DNA of 27,059 nucleotides from JBBSEZ01 sp038239195 (GTDB lineage Bacteria; Planctomycetota; Planctomycetia; Gemmatales; Gemmataceae): positions 1 to 27,059 of the forward strand of contig JBBSEZ010000087.1 in assembly GCA_038239195.1 (NCBI GenBank), written 5' to 3'. The notes beneath the pieces are model-generated. The model was not told the origin of the DNA. It made no database searches and saw nothing but the letters and a program-made list of their open reading frames with translations. Position numbers and translations under genes: made by a program. The first letter of the stretch is position 1. Each line of letters opens with the position of its first letter. Shown piece after piece: positions 1 through 7,622 of the stretch.

Positions 1-54
1 AGAGAGGGCGCGCGCACCCCTCTTGCTTGTCGTTTCGCGCTCGGCGCCCGTCCC

Positions 55-69
55 TGATACAATTCCCTG
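55..69 (+). promoter_or_regulatory. Extended -10 promoter element for the first LRR gene
   Basis: TGATACAAT (55-63) reads as an extended -10 (TGN followed by TACAAT) with no convincing -35. The surrounding 15 bases are nearly identical to those upstream of the MFS gene at 22546-22560. Transcription would start near 70, at the foot of the hairpin at 67-97. The promoter call is inferred from sequence pattern only. Confidence 0.45.
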
Positions 70-101
70 CGGGCGCCTCCGTGAGAGGCGCCCGCAGGAG
101 G
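67..101 (+). promoter_or_regulatory. Perfect 13-bp leader hairpin overlapping the Shine-Dalgarno
   Basis: Positions 67-79 and 85-97 are perfect reverse complements around a 5-nt loop (80-84). The Shine-Dalgarno AGGAGG lies at 96-101, so its first two bases are inside the stem; the ATG is at 109. With transcription predicted to start near 70, the hairpin would form almost the whole 5' leader. It could protect the mRNA end or limit ribosome access. The structure is seen in the sequence; the regulatory role is inferred. Confidence 0.5.
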
Positions 102-108
102 CCGCCCG

Positions 109-1752
109 ATGGATCAGGAACAAGCTTTTCTCCAGGCGATCGTGGAAGCGCCGGAGGACGACGTGCCGCGGCTCGTCTACGCCGACTGGCTGGAAGAGCA
201 GGGCACGCCGGCGGCGTCGGCCCGCGCCGACCTGATCCGCGTGCAGTTCGCCCTGACCGACCTGCCGCCCGACGACCTGCGGCGGGCCCAACTGGAGGAG
301 CACGAGCGCGCCTTGCTGCTGGCCCACGAGACGGAGTGGGTGGCGCCGCTGCGGGCGATCGGGATGCTGGCTGGGTGGGAGTTCCGTCGCGGCTTCGTGG
401 AGCGGATCGCGCTGACGCCCGAGCAATTCATCCGGCAGGGGGAGGCGTTCTTTCGCCTGGCCCCCGTGCGCGCTTTGCGGCTGGAGAGCGGCGATGGCGA
501 GGTGCGCCTGAGCGAACTGGCCAGGGCCCCGCTCCTGGATCGCCTTCGCGAAATCGACGTCGCCCGACTGGGCTGGATGCCTCCCGAGAGCTCCCCCCTG
601 GCCCTGGAGCAGGCGCGCCCACTGCCGCAGCTGCGCATCCTGCGCCTCCTTCGGAACGCCCTGCCCTGGTCTTCCTTCGCGCAGGCCCCCTGGGTGCCGC
701 ACCTGACGACCCTGTCGTTGACGGGTGGCCAGCGCAACCCCAACGACGCGCTGGCGGAGTTTCTCCGCTCGGCGCCCCTCGACAACCTCGCCCGGCTGGA
801 ACTTGCCGGCCCGACGTCGGCGGAAGAACTGGCTCTCATTCGTTCTCCCCGGCTCGCCGCGCTCACCGCGTTAGCACTGTGGGGGGGCGCGTTGAAGGGG
901 GAGCAGGTCGGGCAGTTCGTCCGCGGGCCGCACGTCCCTCGGCTGACGGCGCTCGAGCTGGACAACAACGATCTTTCCGGCGAGCCCGTCGCGCTGCTCG
1001 CCGAGTGCCCTCTGCTCGACGCGGTCGAGAGCCTTTCCCTGCGCAACAACCAGGTCGGCGACCGCGGCACCCGAGTGCTATCCCGCTCCCTTCACGTGGG
1101 GCGCCTCGGCCGCCTCGACCTGCGCTCCAATCGGATCGGCCCGAGCGGCGCCCGCGCCCTCGCCGAATCGTCGCGCCTGCCTCGGCTCACCGCGCTCAAT
1201 CTGCGCACCAACCGTCTCGGCGACGCCGGCCTGGGCGCGCTCGCCGACCTCCTGCCCCGGCTGACCTCGCTCGACGTCAGCTACAACAAGATCGGCCCCG
1301 ACGGCATGGACGTGCTTGCCGCCATGACCGGCAGCGCCTTGCGCCAGTTCGACCTGAGCTGGAACAAGCTGGGGCAGGCCGGCGTGGAGGCCCTCGTTCG
1401 CTGGCCCGGGCTGGCGGGGCTCTCCGCGCTCAACCTGAGCGCCTGCGAACTGGACGACGGCGCGGTGCAAGCCCTCGCGCGCTCCCCCCACGTGAGCGGG
1501 CTGCTCGCCCTCAACCTCGGCACCAACCGGATCGGCGACGAGGGCGCCCGCGCCCTCGCCGAATCGCCGCACTTGCGCAGCTTGACCGCCCTCAACCTCG
1601 GCCACAACCAGATCGGCGAGGCCGGGGCGCGGCCCCTCGCCGAGTCGCCGCTGTTCCGGCAACTCACGGCGCTGTACCTGGCGGGGAATCGGGTGCCGCT
1701 CGCCACGGCCCGCGAATTGAAGGGCGCGTTTCGCGGCACCCTGGGCGGTTGA
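109..1752 (+). CDS. TIGR02996 domain / leucine-rich-repeat protein (paralog 1)
   Basis: A 547-aa protein. Residues 1-45 match the TIGR02996 repeat-companion pattern (AFLQAIVEAPEDD, then RLVYADWLEEQG). A linker containing EFRRGFVERI follows, then about a dozen LRR units of 24-28 residues (L..L..LNLGTNRIGDEGARALAESPHL-like) through to the C-terminus. No signal peptide or transmembrane segment is seen, so it is probably cytoplasmic. LRRs of this ribonuclease-inhibitor-like type form a curved protein-binding scaffold, but the partner is unknown. The start is chosen because ATG 109 follows AGGAGG at 96-101 and directly begins the conserved domain. It is the first of four paralogs in 7.5 kb, and no enzymatic domain is visible. 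Confidence 0.9.
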   Translation: MDQEQAFLQAIVEAPEDDVPRLVYADWLEEQGTPAASARADLIRVQFALTDLPPDDLRRAQLEEHERALLLAHETEWVAPLRAIGMLAGWEFRRGFVERIALTPEQFIRQGEAFFRLAPVRALRLESGDGEVRLSELARAPLLDRLREIDVARLGWMPPESSPLALEQARPLPQLRILRLLRNALPWSSFAQAPWVPHLTTLSLTGGQRNPNDALAEFLRSAPLDNLARLELAGPTSAEELALIRSPRLAALTALALWGGALKGEQVGQFVRGPHVPRLTALELDNNDLSGEPVALLAECPLLDAVESLSLRNNQVGDRGTRVLSRSLHVGRLGRLDLRSNRIGPSGARALAESSRLPRLTALNLRTNRLGDAGLGALADLLPRLTSLDVSYNKIGPDGMDVLAAMTGSALRQFDLSWNKLGQAGVEALVRWPGLAGLSALNLSACELDDGAVQALARSPHVSGLLALNLGTNRIGDEGARALAESPHLRSLTALNLGHNQIGEAGARPLAESPLFRQLTALYLAGNRVPLATARELKGAFRGTLGG

Positions 1753-1765
1753 GCCCGTCAGGCCC

Positions 1766-1799
1766 CTCGGCGCTGAGCGGTGCCTCTTCTATCGCCGAG
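1766..1799. terminator. Weak inverted repeat after LRR paralog 1
   Basis: CTCGGCG (1766-1772) can pair with CGCCGAG (1793-1799) across a 20-nt loop, 14 bases after the stop codon. There is no clean T-tract. It may be a weak terminator, or chance in GC-rich DNA. Confidence 0.25.
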
Positions 1800-1809
1800 C
1801 GGGCCCGCG

Positions 1810-1815
1810 TAGGAT
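1810..1815 (+). promoter_or_regulatory. -10-like hexamer TAGGAT before LRR paralog 2
   Basis: TAGGAT lies 40 nt before the ATG at 1850 in a GC-rich spacer. The same hexamer, or TAGAAT, occurs at a similar distance before genes at 4505, 15548 and 24176. No good -35 is seen, so this is a positional inference. Confidence 0.3.
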
Positions 1816-1849
1816 GGGAGGGAGAACGCCCACTCACGGAAGGACGATC

Positions 1850-3511
1850 ATGGACCACGACCGGGCCTTTCTGCAGGCGATCCAGGACGAGCCCGACGAC
1901 GATGGGCCGCGCCTCATCTATGCCGACTGGCTCGAAGACCACGATCGGCCGGAGCGCGCCGCCCTGATCCGCGCCCAGGTGCGCCTGGCGGCCTTGCCCG
2001 AGGATGATCCCGCTCGCGCCGCTCTCGAAGACGAGGCCGACGACCTGCTGGCCGAGCACGAAAAGGAGTGGTCGGCGCCTCTGCGCGAGCTGGCCCTGGC
2101 GTGGGAGTGGCGTCGCGGCTTCGTCGAGCAGGCCACGGCCCGCGCCGGCGCGTTCCTCGAACGCGGCGACCGTCTCTTCGCGGTGGCGCCGCTGCGCGAC
2201 CTGCGCCTGGTCGTCGAGCCGCGCGACATGGCTGGCCTGGCACAATGCCCCCATCTGAACTGGCTCGAAGCGCTCGACCTGTCGCGCCTGGCGCCAAGTC
2301 CTCACCTGAGCTGGCACGAAGCGCTCGACCTGTCGGGCGGCGGCCCGGCCACCCTGCCGCACTGGCGGGGCGGCCACCTGAACGACCGGGCCGTGCAGGA
2401 GCTGCTCGGCTCGCCCTACCTGGGGCGCCTCGAGCGGTTGAGCCTGGCCGGGCACGGCATCGAAGGCCCCGCCGTCCAGACACTGGTCCAGTCCGGGCTG
2501 CTGGCCAGGCTCACCGAGCTCGACCTGAGCGGCAACAACGCGCTGGGCGACCGGGCAGGGGGCCTGCTGGCAGAGGCCAGGGCGGAACGGTTGCGCGTGT
2601 TGAAGGTGCGTGACACCAACCTGACGAGGCCCGGGGCGCAAGCCTTCTTCGCGGCGACGGGCATGCCGCGCTTGCGCACGCTCGACGTCGATTTGCGCCG
2701 GCTGTTGCTCTGGCCAGGGCGGTCGCTCGACCGCGAACTGGCCGCCCTGCTGGAGTCGCCCGCCTGGGATCGCTTGACCTCGTTGAACCTCGACGAGTGC
2801 CGGCTCGGGGAGGCCGGGGCGGAGGTCGTGGCGAGCAGCCCGCGGCTGGCCGGCTTGACCGAGCTCGACCTGTCCAACAACGGCCTCGGCCCGGAGGGGG
2901 CCCGGGCGCTGGCCCACTCCCCCCACCTCGCCGGGCTGCGCTCGCTCAAGTTGCGCGGCAACCGGTTGCGCGACCGGGGGGCGCGCGACCTGGCGGCGTC
3001 GCCTCACCTGACGCACCTGACCGCGCTCGACCTGAGCGGCAACCAGGCCGGCGGGCCCGGCCTCCGCGCCCTGGCGAAGTCGGCCGGGATGGCCGGCCTG
3101 CGGGCCCTCGACCTGTCGGGAAACTTCGTCGGGCTGACCAACGTGCGCGAGCTGATCGGATCGCCCCACCTGACGGCCTTGGTTCACCTCGGGCTGGGCA
3201 GCGCCGGCCTGAACGCCGAGGCCGTGCAAGCCCTGGCGGAGGCGCCGGGCCTGGCCCGCCTCCGCTCCCTCGATCTCAGCGCGAACACGCTCGGCGCGGC
3301 GGCCGCGCGGGCGCTCGCCGCCGCGCCCTGGGCGCGGCGGTTGCGCGAGCTGAACGTGTGCGCGGCGGGCCTGCCCCTCCGGATGATCGAGGCCGACTTG
3401 CTCGCCGGGCGCTTTCCGCGGCTCGCCTGGTTGGCGATGACCAACTGCCGCGTCAGCCCGCGCGAGTGGGACCAGTTCCGAGCCCGGTTCGAGGAGCAAC
3501 TCGTGTCTTGA
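1850..3511 (+). CDS. TIGR02996 domain / leucine-rich-repeat protein (paralog 2)
   Basis: A 553-aa protein from ATG 1850 (Shine-Dalgarno GGAAGGA at 1838-1844). This start aligns with paralog 1 (MDHDRAFLQAI against MDQEQAFLQAI); an upstream in-frame start at 1814 would add 12 unrelated residues. The N-terminus carries the TIGR02996 motif (GPRLIYADWLEDHD), then WEWRRGFVEQA, then LRRs with recurrent LDLSGN and GARALAHSPHLAGL blocks. Residues around 136-162 contain a tandemly repeated 17-residue segment (51 bp in the DNA) absent from the other paralogs, indicating recent repeat expansion. It is probably cytoplasmic and protein-binding, with unknown partner. Confidence 0.88.
   Translation: MDHDRAFLQAIQDEPDDDGPRLIYADWLEDHDRPERAALIRAQVRLAALPEDDPARAALEDEADDLLAEHEKEWSAPLRELALAWEWRRGFVEQATARAGAFLERGDRLFAVAPLRDLRLVVEPRDMAGLAQCPHLNWLEALDLSRLAPSPHLSWHEALDLSGGGPATLPHWRGGHLNDRAVQELLGSPYLGRLERLSLAGHGIEGPAVQTLVQSGLLARLTELDLSGNNALGDRAGGLLAEARAERLRVLKVRDTNLTRPGAQAFFAATGMPRLRTLDVDLRRLLLWPGRSLDRELAALLESPAWDRLTSLNLDECRLGEAGAEVVASSPRLAGLTELDLSNNGLGPEGARALAHSPHLAGLRSLKLRGNRLRDRGARDLAASPHLTHLTALDLSGNQAGGPGLRALAKSAGMAGLRALDLSGNFVGLTNVRELIGSPHLTALVHLGLGSAGLNAEAVQALAEAPGLARLRSLDLSANTLGAAAARALAAAPWARRLRELNVCAAGLPLRMIEADLLAGRFPRLAWLAMTNCRVSPREWDQFRARFEEQLVS
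2255..2335 (+). repeat. 51-bp tandem duplication inside LRR paralog 2
   Basis: The 30 bases at 2255-2284 recur at 2306-2335 with only two differences, offset by 51 bp (17 codons), so the frame is kept. Both copies encode the sequence EALDLS preceded by L(N/S)W. It is an in-frame repeat expansion within the LRR array. Confidence 0.8.
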
Positions 3512-3531
3512 GAGGCGGGAGGGAGACAGCG

Positions 3532-4464
3532 ATGTCCACGCGCACGGTCACGTTCCTCGGCACTGCCAGCCAGGTGCCCACGCGCCAGCGCAACCACAAC
3601 GCGCTATTCCTCCAGTGGGACGACCTCGGCGTCCTCTTCGACCCCGGCGAGGGCACCCAGCGGCAGATGACGCTCGCCGGCGTCCGCGCCACGCAGATCA
3701 CGCACGTCTGCATCACCCACTTCCACGGCGACCACTGCCTCGGCCTTGCCGGCATCGTTCAGCGGCTGTCGCTCGATCGCGTCGGCCATCCCGTCGAGGT
3801 GATCTACCCCGCCAGCGGGCAGGCGTACTTCGAGCGCTTGCGCCACGCCTCCTCGTTCCACGAGACGGCCACGCTCGTCCCGCGCCCGGTGAGCGGGCAA
3901 GCCGGGGCGGAGATCGAAGTTTGTCGGGCCGGGAAGGTGCGCTTCCTGGCGCGGGCCCTGGAGCACGGCATCGACTGTCAGGGGTATCGCCTTCAGGAGG
4001 AAGACGGCCGGCGCATGCTGCCGGACCGACTCGAAGCAGCCGGCGTGCGCGGCCCCGCCGTGGGCGCCTTGCTGCGGGCCGGGCAGGTCGAGGTCGCCGG
4101 TCGCGCCGTGCGCCTCGACGATGTGAGCGAACACCGGCCGGGGCAGGCGTTCGCGCTGGTCATGGACACTCGCCCCTGCGCTGGCGCCGAGGAGCTGGCC
4201 CGCGGGGTCGATTTGCTCGTCTGCGAGTCCACCTACCTGCAAAGCGAGGAGCGCGAGGCCCACGACCATTTCCACATGACCGCCGGCCAGGCCGCGGCGC
4301 TGGCGGCGCGCCAGGGCGCCCGCCGGCTGGCCCTGACGCACTTCTCGCAGCGCTACGACCACCGCGAGGCCTTCCAGGCCGAGGCGTCGGCGTCGCACGG
4401 CGACGTCCAAGTCGCCGACGATCTTACCCAGGTGACGCTTCCGGCGCGGCCGGCGGGTCGCTAG
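3532..4464 (+). CDS. rnz: Ribonuclease Z-like metallo-beta-lactamase-fold hydrolase
   Basis: A 310-aa protein of usual RNase Z length. The N-terminus has FLGTASQVPTRQRNH, typical of the tRNase Z/ElaC branch, followed by FDPGEGTQRQM and the zinc-binding motif THFHGDH (His63, His65, Asp67, His68). Further metal-ligand regions are MDTRP, CESTYL with HDHFHMT, and LTHFSQRY near the C-terminus. In characterised members the enzyme cleaves the 3' trailer from tRNA precursors, acting in the cytoplasm with two zinc ions. The ATG at 3532 follows a strong GGGAGGGAG Shine-Dalgarno and lies only 20 nt after paralog 2, so the two are probably cotranscribed. The exact substrate is inferred; a related arylsulfatase-like hydrolase is possible. 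Confidence 0.88.
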   Translation: MSTRTVTFLGTASQVPTRQRNHNALFLQWDDLGVLFDPGEGTQRQMTLAGVRATQITHVCITHFHGDHCLGLAGIVQRLSLDRVGHPVEVIYPASGQAYFERLRHASSFHETATLVPRPVSGQAGAEIEVCRAGKVRFLARALEHGIDCQGYRLQEEDGRRMLPDRLEAAGVRGPAVGALLRAGQVEVAGRAVRLDDVSEHRPGQAFALVMDTRPCAGAEELARGVDLLVCESTYLQSEEREAHDHFHMTAGQAAALAARQGARRLALTHFSQRYDHREAFQAEASASHGDVQVADDLTQVTLPARPAGR

Positions 4465-4467
4465 AAT
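4462..4467 (+). promoter_or_regulatory. -10-like hexamer TAGAAT overlapping the rnz stop codon
   Basis: TAGAAT begins with the TAG stop codon of the RNase Z gene and lies 43 nt before ATG 4505. It is one of the set of TANNNT hexamers at this distance from starts in the window. No matching -35 is visible. Confidence 0.25.
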
Positions 4468-4504
4468 GCCGGCAGAGCTCGCCCCGCACGGAGGGCCGCC
4501 AACC

Positions 4505-5653
4505 ATGCTGGCCGCGTACGCCGACGCCTTCCTGGAGACCATCCTCGACGAGCCCGACGACGATGCGCTCCGGCTGATCTACGCCGACTGGCTCGAGGAG
4601 CAGGACGAGCCCGCTCGCGCCGAGCTCGTTCGGCTCCAGTGCGACCTCGCCGCGGGAGCCTTTCAGGGCGTCGCGCTCGCCCGGGCGCTGGCGCGCGAGC
4701 GCGAGCTCCTGGCGCGGCACGGCAAGGAGTGGTCGTCCCCCTTGCGGGGCCTGGTGCGGGGGTGCGAGTTTCGGCGCGGCTTCGTGGAGCGCGTGCGCCT
4801 CGACGCGGAGGGCCTGTTGCGCGACGGCGAGGAAGTGTTTCGCCTTGCCCCGATCCGCAACCTCGAACTTCTCGTGGCGGGCGACCAGGCAGAGACCGTC
4901 GCCGACTGCCCTTTGCTCGGCCGGCTGCACGGGCTCGACCTGAGCTATCCGGTGAGCAACCTTGCCGGGCTGACGACGCTGCTGGCCTCCCCCCACCTGA
5001 CGGGGCTGCGCTCCCTGCGGCTGCGCACGCTGCCCGGCGGGGCGGCCCACGCCCTCTTCGTCGCCGACAACTTCCCGCGCCTCGCGACGCTCGACCTCGG
5101 GTCGAACAACCTCGGCGCCGAGGGGCTGGCCCCGCTGCTCGCCCTGCCCTGGCCCGAGTTGCGCACCCTCCACCTCAACGCCAACTCCCTCACCGACGCG
5201 GGGGCGGTGGCCCTGGCGAGCTCGCCCCTGCTCGGAAAGTTGACCGGGCTCGACCTCGCCTTCAACAACGTCGGCACGGCCGGCACCGAGGCCCTGGCAC
5301 GCTCGCCCCACGGTCAAAGCCTGCGCGCGCTGTGGCTGGGCTTCAATCACGCTGGCGACGCGGGCGCCGCCGCCCTGGCCAAGGGGAACTTGGCGCCGAC
5401 GCGCCTCTACCTGGGGCGCAACCGGCTCGGAGCGCCGGGCGCCCGGGCGCTGGCCTGCTCGCCGCGCCTCTCGGCCCTGACCCACCTCGACCTCGATTAC
5501 AACGACCTGTCCTCGTCGGCGCTGCGAACGCTGGCGGGCTCCCCCCACCTGCGCCGCTTGCAGGCGCTCTACCTGCGCTGCGGCCGCGGGCTGACGACGC
5601 GGACAAAGGCGATCCTCGAACGGCGCTTTGGGGCGGGCACGTGTCGGTTCTGA
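4505..5653 (+). CDS. TIGR02996 domain / leucine-rich-repeat protein (paralog 3)
   Basis: A 382-aa protein. The TIGR02996 domain is at the N-terminus (LRLIYADWLEEQDEPARAEL), followed by CEFRRGFVERV and then roughly eight LRR units with LDLGSNNLGAEGLAPLL-type repeats. ATG 4505 is preferred over an in-frame ATG at 4466 because it has a GGAGG about 10 nt upstream and starts where the paralogs start. No signal peptide or membrane segment is seen. It sits 40 nt after the RNase Z gene and 18 nt before the deacetylase gene, in the same direction, consistent with one transcription unit. Binding partner unknown. Confidence 0.88.
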   Translation: MLAAYADAFLETILDEPDDDALRLIYADWLEEQDEPARAELVRLQCDLAAGAFQGVALARALARERELLARHGKEWSSPLRGLVRGCEFRRGFVERVRLDAEGLLRDGEEVFRLAPIRNLELLVAGDQAETVADCPLLGRLHGLDLSYPVSNLAGLTTLLASPHLTGLRSLRLRTLPGGAAHALFVADNFPRLATLDLGSNNLGAEGLAPLLALPWPELRTLHLNANSLTDAGAVALASSPLLGKLTGLDLAFNNVGTAGTEALARSPHGQSLRALWLGFNHAGDAGAAALAKGNLAPTRLYLGRNRLGAPGARALACSPRLSALTHLDLDYNDLSSSALRTLAGSPHLRRLQALYLRCGRGLTTRTKAILERRFGAGTCRF

Positions 5654-5671
5654 GCGCTGCGAGGTCGCCGA

Positions 5672-6616
5672 ATGGTCCCCCTCGTCTACAGCCACGCCTA
5701 CAACGTCACGGCCTGCCGGCTGGAGCGCCTGCACCCGTTCGACAGCGTCAAGTACCGCCGCATTCACGACGAGCTCGTCCGGCAGGGCCTGCGCAAGCCC
5801 GCCGACTTCGTCGTGCCGCTGGCCCCCACGCGCTCTGAACTGCTCGCGGCCCACACGCCGGACTACCTCCGCTCGCTGCGGCGCCGAATGGTGCTGGCGC
5901 GCATCCTCGAAGTGCCGATCGTCCTGCTGGTCCCGGTTTGCTTCACCCACTGGCGCGTGCTGCGGCCGATGCGCCGGGCGGCCGGGGGGACCGTCCTCGC
6001 CTGCCGGCTGGCGCTGAAGAAGGGGCTGGCGATCAACCTGGGCGGCGGCTTCCATCACGCCAGCGGGGCCCGGGGTGGGGGGTTCTGCGTCTACGCGGAC
6101 GTGCCGCTGGCGCTGGCCCTGCTCCACCGCGAGGGGCTGGTGACGTCGGCCCTGGTGGTGGACACCGACGCCCATCAGGGCGATGGCACCGCCGACGCGG
6201 TGAGGCCCTGGGGCTGGGTGCGGACGCTCGACCTGTTCGAGGAGCGCATCTACCCGCGCCCCAAGGTCGCCGAGGACCAGCCCGTGCCGCTCCCGCCCTT
6301 CCTGGGCGGGCAATCCTACCTGGCGGCGCTGCGCGAGCACCTGCCGGCGGCGCTGGAGCGCTGGCGGCCGGGGCTCGTCGTCTACAACGCCGGCTCCGAC
6401 GTGCTGGCCGCCGACCCGCTGTCGTCGCTGCAACTGACGCCCGCCGAGATGGCCGAGCGCGACCTTTACACGATAACGGAAGTGCGGTCGCGCGGCATCC
6501 CCCTGGCGATGGTCCTTTCGGGAGGTTACGGGCCCGCTTCATGGATCGCGCACGCCAATTCGATTGAGGGCATCCTGGCCCGCTTCGACGGGCCGAAGGG
6601 AGAAGGGACGTCATGA
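5672..6616 (+). CDS. Class IV (HDAC11-like) histone deacetylase-family protein
   Basis: A 314-aa arginase/deacetylase-fold protein. It opens with YNVTACRLERLHPFDSVKY, a signature of class IV enzymes, and has NLGGGFHHA (catalytic His128-His129), DTDAHQGDGT (zinc ligands Asp166 and His168), YNAGSDVLAADPL (zinc ligand Asp243) and LSGGY (catalytic Tyr286). AHQGDG with Gln rather than the second His is the class IV variant. Family members remove acyl groups from lysine; human HDAC11 prefers long fatty acyl chains. The substrate here is unknown. All catalytic residues are present, so it should be active. It has GAGGT upstream of ATG 5672, and its stop overlaps the start of the next LRR gene by 4 bp, implying translational coupling. 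Confidence 0.88.
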   Translation: MVPLVYSHAYNVTACRLERLHPFDSVKYRRIHDELVRQGLRKPADFVVPLAPTRSELLAAHTPDYLRSLRRRMVLARILEVPIVLLVPVCFTHWRVLRPMRRAAGGTVLACRLALKKGLAINLGGGFHHASGARGGGFCVYADVPLALALLHREGLVTSALVVDTDAHQGDGTADAVRPWGWVRTLDLFEERIYPRPKVAEDQPVPLPPFLGGQSYLAALREHLPAALERWRPGLVVYNAGSDVLAADPLSSLQLTPAEMAERDLYTITEVRSRGIPLAMVLSGGYGPASWIAHANSIEGILARFDGPKGEGTS

Positions 6617-7545
6617 GCACCGAAGAAGCCTTTCTGTCCGACGTCCTCGCCCACCCCGACGACGACGCGCCGCGCCTCGTTTTCGCCGACTGGCTCGAGG
6701 AGCACGACGACGCCGAGCGCGCCGGCTTCATCCGCGCGCAGGTGCGGCGCCTGCACCTGGCCCCCGACGCCGACGAGGCGGACGAGTTGCGCCGCCAGGA
6801 GGGCTATCAACTCGCCAAGCAGCAGGCGGCGTGGAAGACGCGCCTCGGGTCGGGCAAGGCGGAGCTGAAGCTCGTGCGCGGCTTCGTCGAGGGCGTCTCG
6901 ACCTCGGCGACGACGTGGCTGCGCCTGGGCCGGAAGGCCCAGGCCGCCACCCCCCTGCGGCAGCTCAAGCTCGCCGACGCCGGCAAGCGCCTGAAGGCGC
7001 TGCTCGCCTCCGACACGCTGGCGCAATTGACGCGCCTCGACCTCAACGGCAACGAGCTCGGCGACAAGGGGGCCCTCGCCCTGGCCGGCTGCGCTCACCT
7101 CGCCAACCTGACTCGGCTCGACCTGGCCAACAACAAGCTCACCGCCAGCGGGGCGCAGGCGCTCGCCCTATCGCCGCACCTCGCCAACCTGACCGTCCTC
7201 GACCTGTCGGCCAACCAGGTCGGCGACGACGGCGCCCGGGCCCTGGCGCGGTCGCCACACGTGAAGCGGTTGAAGGAGCTCTACCTCGGCGGCAACGAGA
7301 TCGGCAACGCGGGGGCCCAGGCGCTGGCCGAATCGCCCAACCTGGCGAGCCTGCGCCAGCTCATGCTGTTCGTCAACGCGATCGGCGACGCCGGGGCGCG
7401 GGCGCTGACGGCGTCGCCGCACTTGCAGAAGCTGACGAAGCTCTACCTGAATCAGAACGACGTGAGCCCGAGAGTGCGCAAGCAACTCGAAAAGAGCTGG
7501 GACGAGCGCATCTCCGTCCAGCCGGGGCGACAGGAGAGGAGGTAA
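6613..7545 (+). CDS. TIGR02996 domain / leucine-rich-repeat protein (paralog 4)
   Basis: A 310-aa protein, the shortest of the four paralogs. The TIGR02996 motif is at the N-terminus (DDAPRLVFADWLEEHDDAER), then KLVRGFVEGVS, then about seven regular LRR units (LTRLDLANNKLTASGAQALA-type). The start ATGA at 6613 overlaps the deacetylase stop, so the two are almost certainly co-translated. This physical link makes the deacetylase the most obvious candidate functional partner, although that is inference. The C-terminus is charged (PGRQERR). Probably cytoplasmic. Confidence 0.88.
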   Translation: MSTEEAFLSDVLAHPDDDAPRLVFADWLEEHDDAERAGFIRAQVRRLHLAPDADEADELRRQEGYQLAKQQAAWKTRLGSGKAELKLVRGFVEGVSTSATTWLRLGRKAQAATPLRQLKLADAGKRLKALLASDTLAQLTRLDLNGNELGDKGALALAGCAHLANLTRLDLANNKLTASGAQALALSPHLANLTVLDLSANQVGDDGARALARSPHVKRLKELYLGGNEIGNAGAQALAESPNLASLRQLMLFVNAIGDAGARALTASPHLQKLTKLYLNQNDVSPRVRKQLEKSWDERISVQPGRQERR

Positions 7546-7593
7546 GGGCCGCAGGGGAAGCAACGCCCCGTGCCCGAAGAGAGCACTTTGTAG

Positions 7594-7615
7594 GGAACGA
7601 CACGGAGGCCGTTCC
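7594..7615. terminator. Small inverted repeat between convergent genes
   Basis: GGAACG (7594-7599) can pair with CGTTCC (7610-7615) in the short gap between LRR paralog 4 and the converging ftsK gene. There is no T-tract. It is a weak candidate for a shared terminator. Confidence 0.25.
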
Positions 7616-7622
7616 GGTGCGG

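Noticed and set aside
4424..6433. A 669-codon minus-strand frame opposite LRR paralog 3 and the deacetylase
   Set aside because: It mirrors conserved domains on the plus strand, shows Arg/Gln/Gly-rich low-complexity sequence and has no family features.
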